Source: Thalassobacillus devorans
Lineage (GTDB): Bacteria; Bacillota; Bacilli; Bacillales; Halobacillaceae
Assembly: GCF_900176565.1 (NCBI RefSeq)
Contig: NZ_FXEH01000006.1
Span: 806,001 to 870,000, forward strand
DNA length: 64,000 nucleotides
Direction of reading: 5' to 3'
Part shown: positions 9,069-16,958 of the stretch, piece by piece
How the letters are laid out: the number at the start of each line of letters is the position of its first letter
Position numbering within the stretch: the first letter of the stretch is position 1
The notes under the pieces: model-generated
Database searches by the model: none
What the model was told of the DNA's origin: nothing
What the model saw: only the letters and a program-made list of their open reading frames with translations
Translations under genes and position numbers: made by a program

Positions 9069-10079
9069 ATGACTATTTTACCGAAAACCAATGCACTCGG
9101 TTTTTTTGAAATCCGTCTGGAATCGATCGGTGGTCTTGGCGCTAACCTTGCCGGGAAAATGCTGGCGGAAGCCGGTGTGTTAGGGCATGGATTGAATGGC
9201 TCTAATTTTTCCTCCTATGGTTCAGAAAAAAAGGGGACACCGGTCAAAGCATTCATCCGTTTCTGTAATCCTGAGGTGGAAATCCGTGCCCATTCTCCGA
9301 TTGAAGAGCCTCATGTTATCGGAGTTTTTCATGAAGCGTTGTACAAGACGGTTGATGTGACAAGCGGCTTGCAGCCGGATGGCATCGTGCTGGTCAACAG
9401 TGAACGCTCTATGGAAGAAGTGAAAGAAGAGCTCGAGCTTCATCACGGAACGTTAGCGGTGATCGATGCGATGAACATTGCTGTAGAAGAAAACTCTCGT
9501 CTAAATACCGCTATGCTGGGTGCACTTTATCGCGTACTTGGTTTTTTAGATGCCGATAATATGCGGGATGTCATCCGCCAGACGTTCGAAAAAAAATATC
9601 CACACCTCGTCGAAGCTAACCTTCGTACATTCAACCGGGGTTATGAAGAAGTACAGTTTCAAAGTTTCGAAACGCTTAACGCCGTACAAAAACAGTTCGA
9701 GCGGAAACTGCCGCGCCTGGGATATGAAACCCAGGAAATCGGCGGCATCATCAGTGCCCAGGCTAACAGTATTGAAAAAGACTTGAGCGGTTCGAGACAG
9801 GGATTTCTTCCAGCTTTCGAACAAGAGAAATGTATCAATTGTACCCATTGCGATACAGTATGCCCGGATTTTTGTTTTGTATGGGAGGAAGGGGAAGACA
9901 AACGGGGACGGAAACAGATGTTTCTTCAAGGTATTGACTATAACTATTGCAAGGGCTGTTTGAAATGTGTCGAAGTCTGTCCGACTTCCGCTTTAACCGA
10001 AATCCGTGAAACGCTTGGTTTCAGCGATGAGAATCGAGTCAAACAACCTTTTCCTTACACAGAAGGAGTGATGAGATGA
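9069..10079 (+). CDS. 2-oxoacid:ferredoxin oxidoreductase, fused gamma-delta subunit
   Basis: Subunit of a CoA-dependent 2-oxoacid (pyruvate/2-oxoisovalerate-type) ferredoxin oxidoreductase. Residues about 10-190 form a gamma-type domain (FEIRLESIGGLGANLAGKML ... GHGLNGSNFSSYGSEKKG). The C-terminal part is a delta-type ferredoxin domain with two 4Fe-4S motifs, CINCTHCDTVCP near residue 252 and CKGCLKCVEVCP near 300. The ATG at 9069 (336 residues) is preferred because GGGGGAT precedes it. Its last codons overlap the alpha-beta gene by 4 nt (ATGA). The substrate cannot be told from sequence alone. Confidence 0.85.
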   Translation: MTILPKTNALGFFEIRLESIGGLGANLAGKMLAEAGVLGHGLNGSNFSSYGSEKKGTPVKAFIRFCNPEVEIRAHSPIEEPHVIGVFHEALYKTVDVTSGLQPDGIVLVNSERSMEEVKEELELHHGTLAVIDAMNIAVEENSRLNTAMLGALYRVLGFLDADNMRDVIRQTFEKKYPHLVEANLRTFNRGYEEVQFQSFETLNAVQKQFERKLPRLGYETQEIGGIISAQANSIEKDLSGSRQGFLPAFEQEKCINCTHCDTVCPDFCFVWEEGEDKRGRKQMFLQGIDYNYCKGCLKCVEVCPTSALTEIRETLGFSDENRVKQPFPYTEGVMR

Positions 10080-12370
10080 ATCACGTCATAACAGAACAGG
10101 AGAAATTGCAGGCACCTGTCAATCAGCAGGTAAGTTTTGAATCCGGCAATGAAATGGCGGCAAAAGCTGCCGCTCAGATCAATTATCACATCATGGGTTA
10201 TTTCCCAATCACTCCTTCAACTGAAATCGCTCAATATCTCGATCAGATGAAGGCGAAAGGCGAGCATGACATCAAGCTGATTCCAGCCGATGGGGAACAT
10301 GGATCGGCAGGAATCTGTTACGGTGCCTCGGTCAGTGGAGCGCGGGTCTTCAACGCGACAAGTGCGAATGGTTTCCTGTTCATGCTGGAGCAGCTGCCGG
10401 TACAGTCAGGCACCAGGTTTCCGATGGTATTGAATCTCGTCACCAGAGCTGTGAGCGGCCCGCTTGATATTCGCGGCGACCATTCGGATTTATACTTTGC
10501 TCTCAATACCGGATGGGTCATATTAACTGCTAATACACCACAGGCAGTCTACGACTTGAACATCATGGCATTGAAAGTGGCAGAGCACAGAGACGTCCGT
10601 CTTCCGGTCATTGTCGCTTATGACGGGTTTTTTACCTCCCATCAAAAAAGAAAAGTCCTATCGTTTAAAGATAGAGAAGTAGTGACTGAATTTGTTGGCG
10701 AACGGCCGGCAGATTTCCCGAATGCTATTGATAAAAATAACCCGGTAACCATCGGGGCCCATATGAATGGCGACGATTTGATCCATAATAATTACCAGCA
10801 GTCCCAGGCGATGTACCATGCAGACAAGGTATTTGAAGAAATCCAGGAAGAATATGAAAAATTGTCAGGGAGGTCCTATCCGACAATTGAAACCTATGCC
10901 ATGGAAGACGCAGAAGCCGCAGTATTTTTAATCAACTCAGCGGCTGAGACCGCGAAAGATGTCGTCGACCGCTATCGGAAACAAGGAAAAAAAGTCGGTG
11001 TCATCACACCGAACATGATTCGGCCATTTCCAAAAGAAGCAATGAAAGAGGCATTAAAAAACGTCAAAGCTGTCCTCGTTGGAGAACGGGCAGATAGTTA
11101 TGGCGCTAATGGAGCCAATATGACACTGGAAATCAAATCAGCTCTCCAGGAGCTATCAGGAGCACAACCGGTGGTGTTAAGCCGTGTCTTTGGTGTCGGT
11201 GGAAAAGATTTTTATGAACAAGACGCAGAGGTGTTTTTCGATGACGCCTTAGAAGCCGCAGAAACCTCTGTTGCTGCGAAGCCGTTTGATTATCATGGCA
11301 TTCATGCTGGTGATAAGAAACAACGGCTGCTCCCGGTTATCGAGCCGCAAACAGGTTCTTTTGATACCGGACTGATAAAAGTTACGCATGACGCGGAAAC
11401 CGATCAATTGAAAGTGAAAGTTCCGCCGCTCCGTCAGCTGATGAGTAAACCGAAGCGGATTGCCTCAGGGCATGGCGCTTGCCCAGGCTGTGGGATCTTC
11501 CCTGGTCTTGAATTATTTTTCAAAGGAATTGAAGGGGACGTCATGGTTTTATTCCAGACAGGATGCGGCTACGTCGTCAGTGCGGCTTATCCACATACAT
11601 CCCATAAGCAGACGTTCATCCATAACCTTTTCCAAAATGGGGCAGCCACCTTATCCGGGACAGTGGAAGCCTTTTATGAAATCAAACGTCGTGGCGAAGT
11701 TGAAATCGGTGATGATTTCACATTCGTCATGGTAACCGGTGACGGCGGGATGGATATCGGGATGGGGTCTGCCATTGGGACTTCGCTGCGAAACCATGGA
11801 ATGATCATCGTGGAATATGATAACGAAGGCTATATGAATACCGGGTCGCAACAGTCTTATTCGACTCCAATCGGTCATATGACGTCCACGTCGAATGTCG
11901 GCAAGAACCAGAAGGGGAAAGCATTCCACCATAAAGATACGCCGCAAATCATGGCAGCAACGAATATTCCATACGTTTTCACAGGGACAGAAGCATATCC
12001 ACAGGATTTGATCAAAAAAGCAGCCAAAGCCCAATGGTACGCCAAGCATGAAGGATTGGTTTACGGGAAGCTTCTGATTACCTGTCCGTTGAACTGGAAA
12101 AGTGAAGAGCGGTATGGTCAGAGGATCATCAAGGCGGCCGTGGATTCCTGTTTCTTCCCGTTATATGAAGTAGAAAAAGGGAAGACAACCATCACTTATA
12201 ATCCAGAAGCCAAAAACAAGCGGGAACCTGTCAGTGAATGGCTGAAGTATCTCGGTAAAGCGAAGCATATGCTGAAACCGGAACATGAACAGCTCTATCG
12301 CGCATTTGAAATAGAAGTAGATAAACGCTGGAATCGTCTCAAAGCAAAACATGAATGTGAATACCTATAA
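10076..12370 (+). CDS. 2-oxoacid:ferredoxin oxidoreductase, fused alpha-beta subunit
   Basis: Catalytic part of the complex begun by the upstream gene. The N-terminal alpha (pyrimidine-binding) domain has MGYFPITPSTEIAQYL and the block DGEHGSAGICYGASVSGARV. A middle domain (about 280-410) resembles the alpha domain II region. The C-terminal beta half begins at SGHGACPGCGIF near residue 465 and has the thiamine diphosphate motif GDGGMDIGMGSAIG and later DNEGYMNTGSQ. Ordinary Por/Kor enzymes encode alpha and beta separately; here they are one 764-residue chain. Translation is coupled to the preceding gene. A terminator follows. Confidence 0.87.
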   Translation: MNHVITEQEKLQAPVNQQVSFESGNEMAAKAAAQINYHIMGYFPITPSTEIAQYLDQMKAKGEHDIKLIPADGEHGSAGICYGASVSGARVFNATSANGFLFMLEQLPVQSGTRFPMVLNLVTRAVSGPLDIRGDHSDLYFALNTGWVILTANTPQAVYDLNIMALKVAEHRDVRLPVIVAYDGFFTSHQKRKVLSFKDREVVTEFVGERPADFPNAIDKNNPVTIGAHMNGDDLIHNNYQQSQAMYHADKVFEEIQEEYEKLSGRSYPTIETYAMEDAEAAVFLINSAAETAKDVVDRYRKQGKKVGVITPNMIRPFPKEAMKEALKNVKAVLVGERADSYGANGANMTLEIKSALQELSGAQPVVLSRVFGVGGKDFYEQDAEVFFDDALEAAETSVAAKPFDYHGIHAGDKKQRLLPVIEPQTGSFDTGLIKVTHDAETDQLKVKVPPLRQLMSKPKRIASGHGACPGCGIFPGLELFFKGIEGDVMVLFQTGCGYVVSAAYPHTSHKQTFIHNLFQNGAATLSGTVEAFYEIKRRGEVEIGDDFTFVMVTGDGGMDIGMGSAIGTSLRNHGMIIVEYDNEGYMNTGSQQSYSTPIGHMTSTSNVGKNQKGKAFHHKDTPQIMAATNIPYVFTGTEAYPQDLIKKAAKAQWYAKHEGLVYGKLLITCPLNWKSEERYGQRIIKAAVDSCFFPLYEVEKGKTTITYNPEAKNKREPVSEWLKYLGKAKHMLKPEHEQLYRAFEIEVDKRWNRLKAKHECEYL

Positions 12371-12426
12371 AAAGCTTTACTTCTTAGGCAGGGTTTCGTA
12401 GAAAAAATCAAATACAGAACAAACAA

Positions 12427-12463
12427 AACGCTTGGATTTCACTTTCCAAGCGTACTTTTTTAT
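12427..12463 (+). terminator. Terminator after 2-oxoacid oxidoreductase operon
   Basis: ACGCTTGGA pairs with TCCAAGCGT and is followed by ACTTTTTT. Confidence 0.8.
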
Positions 12464-12575
12464 GAAAAAATACAAAGTACTTCGCCATAAATACTTAGAA
12501 GGTATGCCAGGTTTTTCTAACATGAGGAAAGGAAAGTAAAAATATATTAATAATGAACAGGGAAGGAGGGGAGCA

Positions 12576-13094
12576 ATGAAAAAGGCAGCTGCAACAATCA
12601 AATTGACGGAGGGGTCTGTCCTGATAAATGCCGGTAAAAGATCTGTTTCAGTAGAAGTGGATGGCCGTAATCATGAACTGTCGGCAGGACATTGGACCCT
12701 GGTGGGTTCAACATTCCGCTTTGGCAAAGAGAAGCAAAACGTTTCTGCCACCCATATCTATTGCCTTATTGAATATCCGGGAGGAGCCCGCATGGAGACA
12801 TATCCAATCGAACGGCCGCCAACAGGAGAAGCTATACTGCGCTTGATCCATGCGAACCCCCGTTATTCTAAGCTGAATGCAAAAGCGCGCTACGGTGATG
12901 CCTTCCCTCCTATAAACCAGGGTGAATCGACGGAAGCTATTACCTTATACGTCCCAGTGGACATAGTGATCGACTATTATGATCAACGAGGGCGATTGCT
13001 GGACTATTTTCATTACGTGACGGAATCTGATCATACTTCTTTTCTTATCTTCGGATACCGTCGGATGATGCTTGTGTCGATAAAGGATAAATAA
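12576..13094 (+). CDS. Hypothetical protein
   Basis: A 172-residue protein I do not recognise. It starts at an ATG after GGAAGGAGGGGAG. It has no signal peptide or clear membrane helix. The N-terminal 70 residues alternate hydrophobic and polar residues (KLTEGSVLINAGKRSVSVEV; then HWTLVGSTFRF), suggesting a beta-rich fold. The C-terminal part has the aromatic stretch IDYYDQRGRLLDYFHYV. It is monocistronic between two strong terminators and converges on doxX. No function is proposed. Confidence 0.7.
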   Translation: MKKAAATIKLTEGSVLINAGKRSVSVEVDGRNHELSAGHWTLVGSTFRFGKEKQNVSATHIYCLIEYPGGARMETYPIERPPTGEAILRLIHANPRYSKLNAKARYGDAFPPINQGESTEAITLYVPVDIVIDYYDQRGRLLDYFHYVTESDHTSFLIFGYRRMMLVSIKDK

Positions 13095-13096
13095 CA

Positions 13097-13130
13097 AACA
13101 GGCGATTCTCCTTATCGAGAATCGCCTGTT
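13097..13130. terminator. Hairpin terminator between convergent genes
   Basis: Perfect 14-bp stem AACAGGCGATTCTC / GAGAATCGCCTGTT with a 6-nt loop, immediately after the stop at 13094. The T tract is weak on both strands. Confidence 0.7.
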
Positions 13131-13176
13131 ATGGTGGAAGTGAACGGCTGGTGGTATTAATAAGCTGTTGCATTAG

Positions 13177-13683
13177 TTAAGCTGCCGGAGCTGTTTTGGC
13201 TTCTTTTTTAGTAGTATATTGGCGGATGTAAGGGATGACCCAGCGATCTAAACCAATCTTGCCAGCGTTGTATCCAGCTGCTGCAATGAATACTGTCAAT
13301 AAAACCATTTGAGCGTTCGTGCTTACTGTTCCACTGAACAAGAAGGCGAAGTTCATTGCTAATCCCATGATTGCTGCAAAGTTAGTGAAAATTCCTAGAA
13401 TAAGTGCGATACCTACTAATACTTCACCCCACATGACAAGGAACGTAAAGATTTCTGCGTTAGGAAGTGCTACACCTTCCAGGAAGCTGGCCCACCAGGC
13501 TTGAACAGCAGGGTGTTCACCGCTTGCTTTGCCAATTGCCCCTTGGATGAAACCGGCAGAATCGAAACCGCCTCCAGTCAATTTTCCCCAGCCTGCAGTC
13601 AGCCAGGCATAACCTAGATAGACCCGAATCACCGTAAGAATAGCTGCCGCAACATTGTTTTCTCTTAAAAAGTTATTAATCAT
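13177..13683 (-). CDS. DoxX family membrane protein
   Basis: A 168-residue protein with four predicted membrane helices (around residues 12-30, 75-95, 100-118 and 125-145) and the DoxX N-terminal pattern VIRVYLGYAWLTAGWGKLTG. Family members are linked to thiosulfate:quinone oxidoreductase subunits or redox stress, but the role of most is unknown. ATG 13683 follows AAGGAG at 8 nt. The GTG at 13692 lies within that site and is rejected. It is monocistronic. A Rex/Fnr-like palindrome lies about 140 nt upstream. Confidence 0.85.
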   Translation of the reverse strand: MINNFLRENNVAAAILTVIRVYLGYAWLTAGWGKLTGGGFDSAGFIQGAIGKASGEHPAVQAWWASFLEGVALPNAEIFTFLVMWGEVLVGIALILGIFTNFAAIMGLAMNFAFLFSGTVSTNAQMVLLTVFIAAAGYNAGKIGLDRWVIPYIRQYTTKKEAKTAPAA

Positions 13684-13821
13684 GATTCCCACTCCTTAAA
13701 TAGTGTTTTGTTCAACATTTCACATGATTAGCTAAAAGAAGAACACCTTAGCCGGCTATTTGTGTTGGTGTTATCTTTTACAGTTACATCATATCACCTT
13801 TTATCAATTTTGAGGAAACTT

Positions 13822-13837
13822 TGTGATGGATTTCACA
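13822..13837. promoter_or_regulatory. Rex/Fnr-like palindrome upstream of doxX
   Basis: TGTGATGGATTTCACA is TGTGA-N6-TCACA, the shared core of Bacillus Rex (TTGTGAAnnnnTTCACAA) and Fnr sites. It lies in the spacer between doxX and the small gene at 14061. The rest of 13684-14060 shows nothing I can name. Confidence 0.4.
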
Positions 13838-14060
13838 TTTTGGTAATAAAGTTGTGGCAAACCTGTGAATTGCTGGCAACGGATGCACACACGAGAAAGG
13901 GTGGACGCATGAATTTGCTTGATTTAAAAGGAAAAGGCAGGTAAAATCTTAATAGACATATCTTCTGATGAAGAGCAATGATTGATTACTTATTTTATGA
14001 GCACACTGTTAAAGAGAATGGATTTGTACGATCCTTTCTACAGTTTCGGAGGTGAAGCAC

Positions 14061-14141
14061 ATGTGGGAGGTAACATTTTTTATTATTTCAGCACTTATCA
14101 TCCTTTTGAACATCGGATACTGTATCTTTGATCACGGTTAA
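14061..14141 (+). CDS. 26-residue single-helix membrane peptide
   Basis: ATG follows an excellent GGAGGTGA. The product begins MWEVTFFIISALIILL and continues NIGYCIFDHG: one hydrophobic helix of about 18 residues with a short polar C-terminus. It is followed within 20 nt by a long hairpin terminator, so it forms a complete transcription unit by itself. Size and layout recall oxidase-associated peptides such as CydX, but no specific motif supports that. I do not recognise the family. Confidence 0.6.
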   Translation: MWEVTFFIISALIILLNIGYCIFDHG

Positions 14142-14158
14142 TTCCTCAAAAGGAAATC

Positions 14159-14219
14159 AAAAGTAGTTCAGTTTTGGAGTACAAACAAGCATTGTACCCC
14201 ATAGCTGAACTACTTTTTT
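14159..14219 (+). terminator. Long two-part hairpin terminator after 26-residue gene
   Basis: Outer stem AAGTAGTTCAG / CTGAACTACTT and inner stem GTACAA / TTGTAC, then a six-T tract. Confidence 0.8.
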
Positions 14220-14262
14220 ATTTGTAAAAGATAAAAGCTAAAGCTCCTTTTAACTGAAGATC

Positions 14263-14434
14263 GGTTTCGTTACTTTTACGTGAGAAAATGGGGACTTGGA
14301 AATAACTCGCTTTCCGCGGGGAAGACGGCAAGCCTCCTCGAGCTAAAGCTCTGCGGGGTCTTGCCTGTCTATCCTTTCCCGCAGGAGTCTCGTCATTTCC
14401 AAGTCCCCATTACCATAAAAAGAGTAACGAAACC
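14263..14434. repeat. Dispersed repeat family A, copy A3, with extended arms
   Basis: The longest copy. Outermost arms GGTTTCGTTACT / AGTAACGAAACC, then ATGGGGACTTGGAAAT / ATTTCCAAGTCCCCAT, enclose the common core with GAGCT-AA-AGCTC at the centre. The whole 172 bp could form one cruciform or RNA hairpin. Confidence 0.85.
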
Positions 14435-14529
14435 ATCCTAGTATATACAATGAAGACCATTCATAAAAAAAGGAGCGTTATTTTTACAACCCTGCGCAAA
14501 TTGTTGTAAATCGATTTCAAATATACTTT

Positions 14530-14666
14530 TATGGCAAAGGGGCGTAGGGAAACGGTGAGACTCCTGTGGGATAAGCGGGAGCGCTGAGGCCCCGCAAGGC
14601 GAAGCCTGAGGAGACTCAGCACACGCCCACGGAAAGCGAATCGTTTCCCGAAGCTCCTAAACTCCA
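14530..14666. repeat. Dispersed repeat family A, copy A4
   Basis: Reverse orientation. Arms GGGAAACG / CGTTTCCC enclose GTGAGACTCCTGTGGGA ... GGCCCCGCAAGG ... CCACGGAAAGCGAA. With A3 it fills the gene-free stretch 14220-14790. Confidence 0.8.
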
Positions 14667-14801
14667 CTAATCATTTTGAAATCGAGTCTACCACAATTCA
14701 GACGTCGAATTGAATATGGTTCTTGTGAGTAAAGTTTTTTAAATAGACCAGCACCACTTTCATTCTCCTTTCGATTATAGAGTTGAAAGGAGGTGAGGGA
14801 C

Positions 14802-15026
14802 ATGGCAGTGACAAGTGAAAAAGTAGGCTCCCTGTTGCGTATGGTACTGGAGAACGGACAGGACGACCGAGGAAATTTTATTTTCAAAAGCAAAAACTTC
14901 AACAACGTAAAAACAGAAGCAACAGCAGAACAGTTGTATACGGTAGCTAAAGCGTTAGAGCCGTTACAGCAGCGCGAACTTTATGCGATCGAACGCAAAG
15001 ACGACAACAAAATCATGAACATTTAA
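14802..15026 (+). CDS. DUF1659 family protein
   Basis: A 74-residue soluble protein (MAVTSEKVGSLLRMVLENGQ ... NFNNVKTEATAEQLYTVAKA). It matches the DUF1659 pattern of small Firmicute proteins that are usually encoded beside DUF2922 and YvrJ, as here. The ATG at 14802 follows AGGAGGTGA at 5 nt; a GTG at 14793 falls inside that site. Function is unknown. It is the first of three genes in a probable operon. Confidence 0.82.
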   Translation: MAVTSEKVGSLLRMVLENGQDDRGNFIFKSKNFNNVKTEATAEQLYTVAKALEPLQQRELYAIERKDDNKIMNI

Positions 15027-15058
15027 TCAAATTCTATTAACAAGAGAGGAGGAGAATC

Positions 15059-15271
15059 ATGAAGAAACTTGAATTGAAATTTCAAAACGAAGAGGACAAG
15101 ACAGTGACCATAACGCTGGATGAGCCTGTCGAACCGGCTGATCCTGCATTGATCAATACTGCGATGGATGCCATCATTGCTGCTAATTGTTTTTATTCAA
15201 ACGGCGGTGATCTCGTTACTAAAAAAGAAGCACGTATCGTCGAACGTAACGTCGAAGAGATCCAATTGTAA
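15059..15271 (+). CDS. DUF2922 family protein
   Basis: A 70-residue protein (MKKLELKFQNEEDKTVTITL ... DPALINTAMDAIIAANCFYS). It fits DUF2922, a family consistently encoded with DUF1659. An AGAGGAGGAG site precedes the ATG. It sits 32 nt after the DUF1659 gene. Function is unknown. Confidence 0.85.
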   Translation: MKKLELKFQNEEDKTVTITLDEPVEPADPALINTAMDAIIAANCFYSNGGDLVTKKEARIVERNVEEIQL

Positions 15272-15275
15272 GTCC

Positions 15276-15305
15276 AAAGAGGTTGTCCGGCAGGGCAGCC
15301 TCTTT
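15276..15305 (+). terminator. Hairpin (partial terminator) between DUF2922 and yvrJ
   Basis: AAAGAGGTTG pairs with CAGCCTCTTT and only a short T tract follows. It probably lowers, rather than stops, transcription into yvrJ. Confidence 0.55.
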
Positions 15306-15332
15306 CTAGTTAGGAAAGGAGGACAATAGGAG

Positions 15333-15470
15333 ATGGACCATTGGGTAGCATTGCTCACAGATGTCGGTTTCCCCATCGCGGTGACTTTTTATCTGCTTCA
15401 CCGAGTGGAGGGTAGACTTGATATCATGATCGAGACCTTACACCAACTGCCAGAAAAATTGAATCCATAA
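15333..15470 (+). CDS. yvrJ: YvrJ family membrane protein
   Basis: A 45-residue protein, MDHWVALLTDVGFPIAVTFY then LLHRVEGRLDIMIETLHQLP. The N-terminal single helix followed by LLxRxExKLDxL is the YvrJ family pattern. It is preceded by AAAGGAGG. It completes the DUF1659-DUF2922-YvrJ trio. It is too short for standard ORF cut-offs. Function is unknown. Confidence 0.85.
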   Translation: MDHWVALLTDVGFPIAVTFYLLHRVEGRLDIMIETLHQLPEKLNP

Positions 15471-15475
15471 TCGAT

Positions 15476-15509
15476 AAAACCATCCTGCCTAAAAGACAGG
15501 ATGGTTTTT
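15476..15509. terminator. Terminator after yvrJ
   Basis: AAAACCATCCTG / CAGGATGGTTTTT; A and T tracts on both sides allow use by the convergent signal peptidase gene. Confidence 0.85.
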
Positions 15510-15523
15510 ACGATGGAACGTCC

Positions 15524-16045
15524 TCATCGGGTCATGCCCCATTCGTTGAAAGGATAGATGACAAGTTCGGAGCGTCCGATAATTTCACTTTTCTCTATGA
15601 AGCCGAGTCCGTTACGGCTATCTTTACTGATCGACCGGTTGTCCCCCATTACAAAATAGTGATCCTCCGGTACTTTAACCGGCCCATAATTGGTCGTTTC
15701 TTGAATGGAATCTTTATCCAGGTAGCTTTCATCTTGCTCTCGCCCATTGATATAAAGCTTGTGATCGCGTACTTCGACAATATCATTCGGCAAGGCGATG
15801 ATGCGTTTCACATAACTTTTAACTGGTCTATGAATAATGACAATTTCGCCATACGAAGGCTCTTCCAGGTAATAGATGATTTTATTGAACATGACACGCT
15901 CGCCGCTCTCAAGCGTTGGATTCATACTTATACCCTCGACGATCGAGGTGGCAAAGAAAAAAGTGCGTAATAAGAAAGCAAGGAGAACAGCGATGATGAT
16001 CGCTTTCAGCCATTCCCACCACTCGTTTTTAGCTTCTTCTGACAA
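15524..16045 (-). CDS. lepB: Type I signal peptidase (SipS/SipT-like)
   Basis: Membrane-bound serine-lysine protease that cleaves Sec signal peptides outside the membrane. From the TTG start the protein has 173 residues: a short cytoplasmic head, one helix (about 14-33), catalytic Ser40 in EGISMNPTL, general-base Lys80 in YVKRIIALPND, and the C-terminal box GDNRSISKDSR. TTG 16045 follows AGGAAGGGAAG, and the following sequence matches the usual SipS start. The upstream ATG at 16153 would add 36 residues of unlikely sequence. It is monocistronic. Confidence 0.92.
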   Translation of the reverse strand: MSEEAKNEWWEWLKAIIIAVLLAFLLRTFFFATSIVEGISMNPTLESGERVMFNKIIYYLEEPSYGEIVIIHRPVKSYVKRIIALPNDIVEVRDHKLYINGREQDESYLDKDSIQETTNYGPVKVPEDHYFVMGDNRSISKDSRNGLGFIEKSEIIGRSELVIYPFNEWGMTR

Positions 16046-16084
16046 TCTTGATCTTCCCTTCCTAATGATAGCCAATGTGATAAG

Positions 16085-16107
16085 CTCTTCTTGGACATCA
16101 AGAAGAG
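16085..16107. repeat. Inverted repeat in signal peptidase leader
   Basis: CTCTTCTT ... AAGAAGAG with a 7-nt loop, about 40 nt upstream of the TTG start. There is no T tract in either direction. Role unknown. Confidence 0.4.
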
Positions 16108-16223
16108 GGGGGACGTGATTGTCCTGCGAAGCACGTGTACAGCACGGCTTCATCCATCCTTATTTTAACACATTTGTCAGCTATCATGAGCAGACCTTGA
16201 AATTTTCTTTTATCTCTGTCTAT

Positions 16224-16253
16224 GAAAATTGAATTTTCTACCTTAGGAAAATT
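16224..16253. promoter_or_regulatory. Overlapping inverted repeats, possible operator
   Basis: GAAAATT-G-AATTTTC is a perfect 7-1-7 palindrome. Its right half pairs again with GAAAATT 8 nt further on. It lies in the spacer between the divergent signal peptidase and spo0E-like genes. The regulator is unknown; the half site resembles CodY half sites only loosely. Confidence 0.35.
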
Positions 16254-16406
16254 ATCCGAGTTAAAATGTATAAATACGAGTATATTTACCATAATAGAAC
16301 AACTAATTTTGACGATGTTTGTCTAGTTTTGCGATTTTATTTACAACCCTCTGATTATCGGTCATAATTTATCTCGGTGAAAAAAATAGCTGGAGGTTTT
16401 ATTTTC

Positions 16407-16589
16407 GTGGCACAATTAGAAAAGGAAGTCGCATTGGTGGAATTGGAAGGAAAGATCAACCATTCTCAAAAAAAGATGTTGTCCTTAGCTGATCAGTACG
16501 GAAGGGATAGTCTATATACCATTAAGCAAAGCCAGGTTTTAGATACGCTTATCATCGAGTATATGAAACGTAAAAGAAAAATCAGCTAG
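16407..16589 (+). CDS. Spo0E family sporulation regulatory protein
   Basis: A 60-residue helical-hairpin protein. Spo0E-type phosphatases dephosphorylate Spo0A~P and restrain sporulation. The signature is seen as VELEGKINHSQKKMLSLADQ followed by IKQSQVLDTLIIEY (canonical SQ-LD-L). GTG 16407 is chosen because GGAGG lies 9 nt upstream; the frame extends to a GTG at 16377 with no ribosome site. A second Spo0E-like gene follows 75 nt downstream. Partner and activity are inferred from the family. Confidence 0.82.
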   Translation: MAQLEKEVALVELEGKINHSQKKMLSLADQYGRDSLYTIKQSQVLDTLIIEYMKRKRKIS

Positions 16590-16664
16590 CCTGAAAACGG
16601 ATAGGTGTCAATCCATTTCTGCTATGGTAAACTATCTTTAAAAGCAGGGATTGGAGGTAACCTT

Positions 16665-16844
16665 GTGTCCAATTTCAATCAGGCTGAACAACTTCTGGAA
16701 AGAATTGAACGCTTACGTAACAACATGACCAGGGTTGCCTTAGCGAAAGGTTTCTCAAGCCCTGAATCGGTTCGTATCAGCCAGGAGCTGGACGAACTAT
16801 TGAACATCTATGACAATTATACAAACAAATATAAAAAAACATAA
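16665..16844 (+). CDS. Second Spo0E family sporulation regulatory protein
   Basis: A 59-residue protein with the same architecture: LLERIERLRNNMTRVALAKG then VRISQELDELLNIYDNY. The SQELD motif is clear. The GTG start follows TTGGAGGTAA. Tandem, divergent Spo0E paralogues suggest duplication with separate inputs to the phosphorelay, which is inference. It is followed by a terminator. Confidence 0.82.
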   Translation: MSNFNQAEQLLERIERLRNNMTRVALAKGFSSPESVRISQELDELLNIYDNYTNKYKKT

Positions 16845-16880
16845 AAAGGCTGTCCTTTATCGCAATGGGAGAGCCTTTTT
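16843..16880 (+). terminator. Terminator after spo0E-like pair
   Basis: AAAAAGGCTGTCC pairs with GGGAGAGCCTTTTT. Confidence 0.75.
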
Positions 16881-16958
16881 ATAATGATGATTGATATATC
16901 TGGTTTGATTGATGTTCTATCTGCTATCATGATAGAAAGGGCAAAGGAGGAATGCTGC

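Noticed and set aside
13762-13944. A 60-codon plus-strand frame before the 26-residue gene
   Set aside because: No ribosome site at its start and unlikely composition. The inner 11-codon frame after AAAGGGTG is too short to support.
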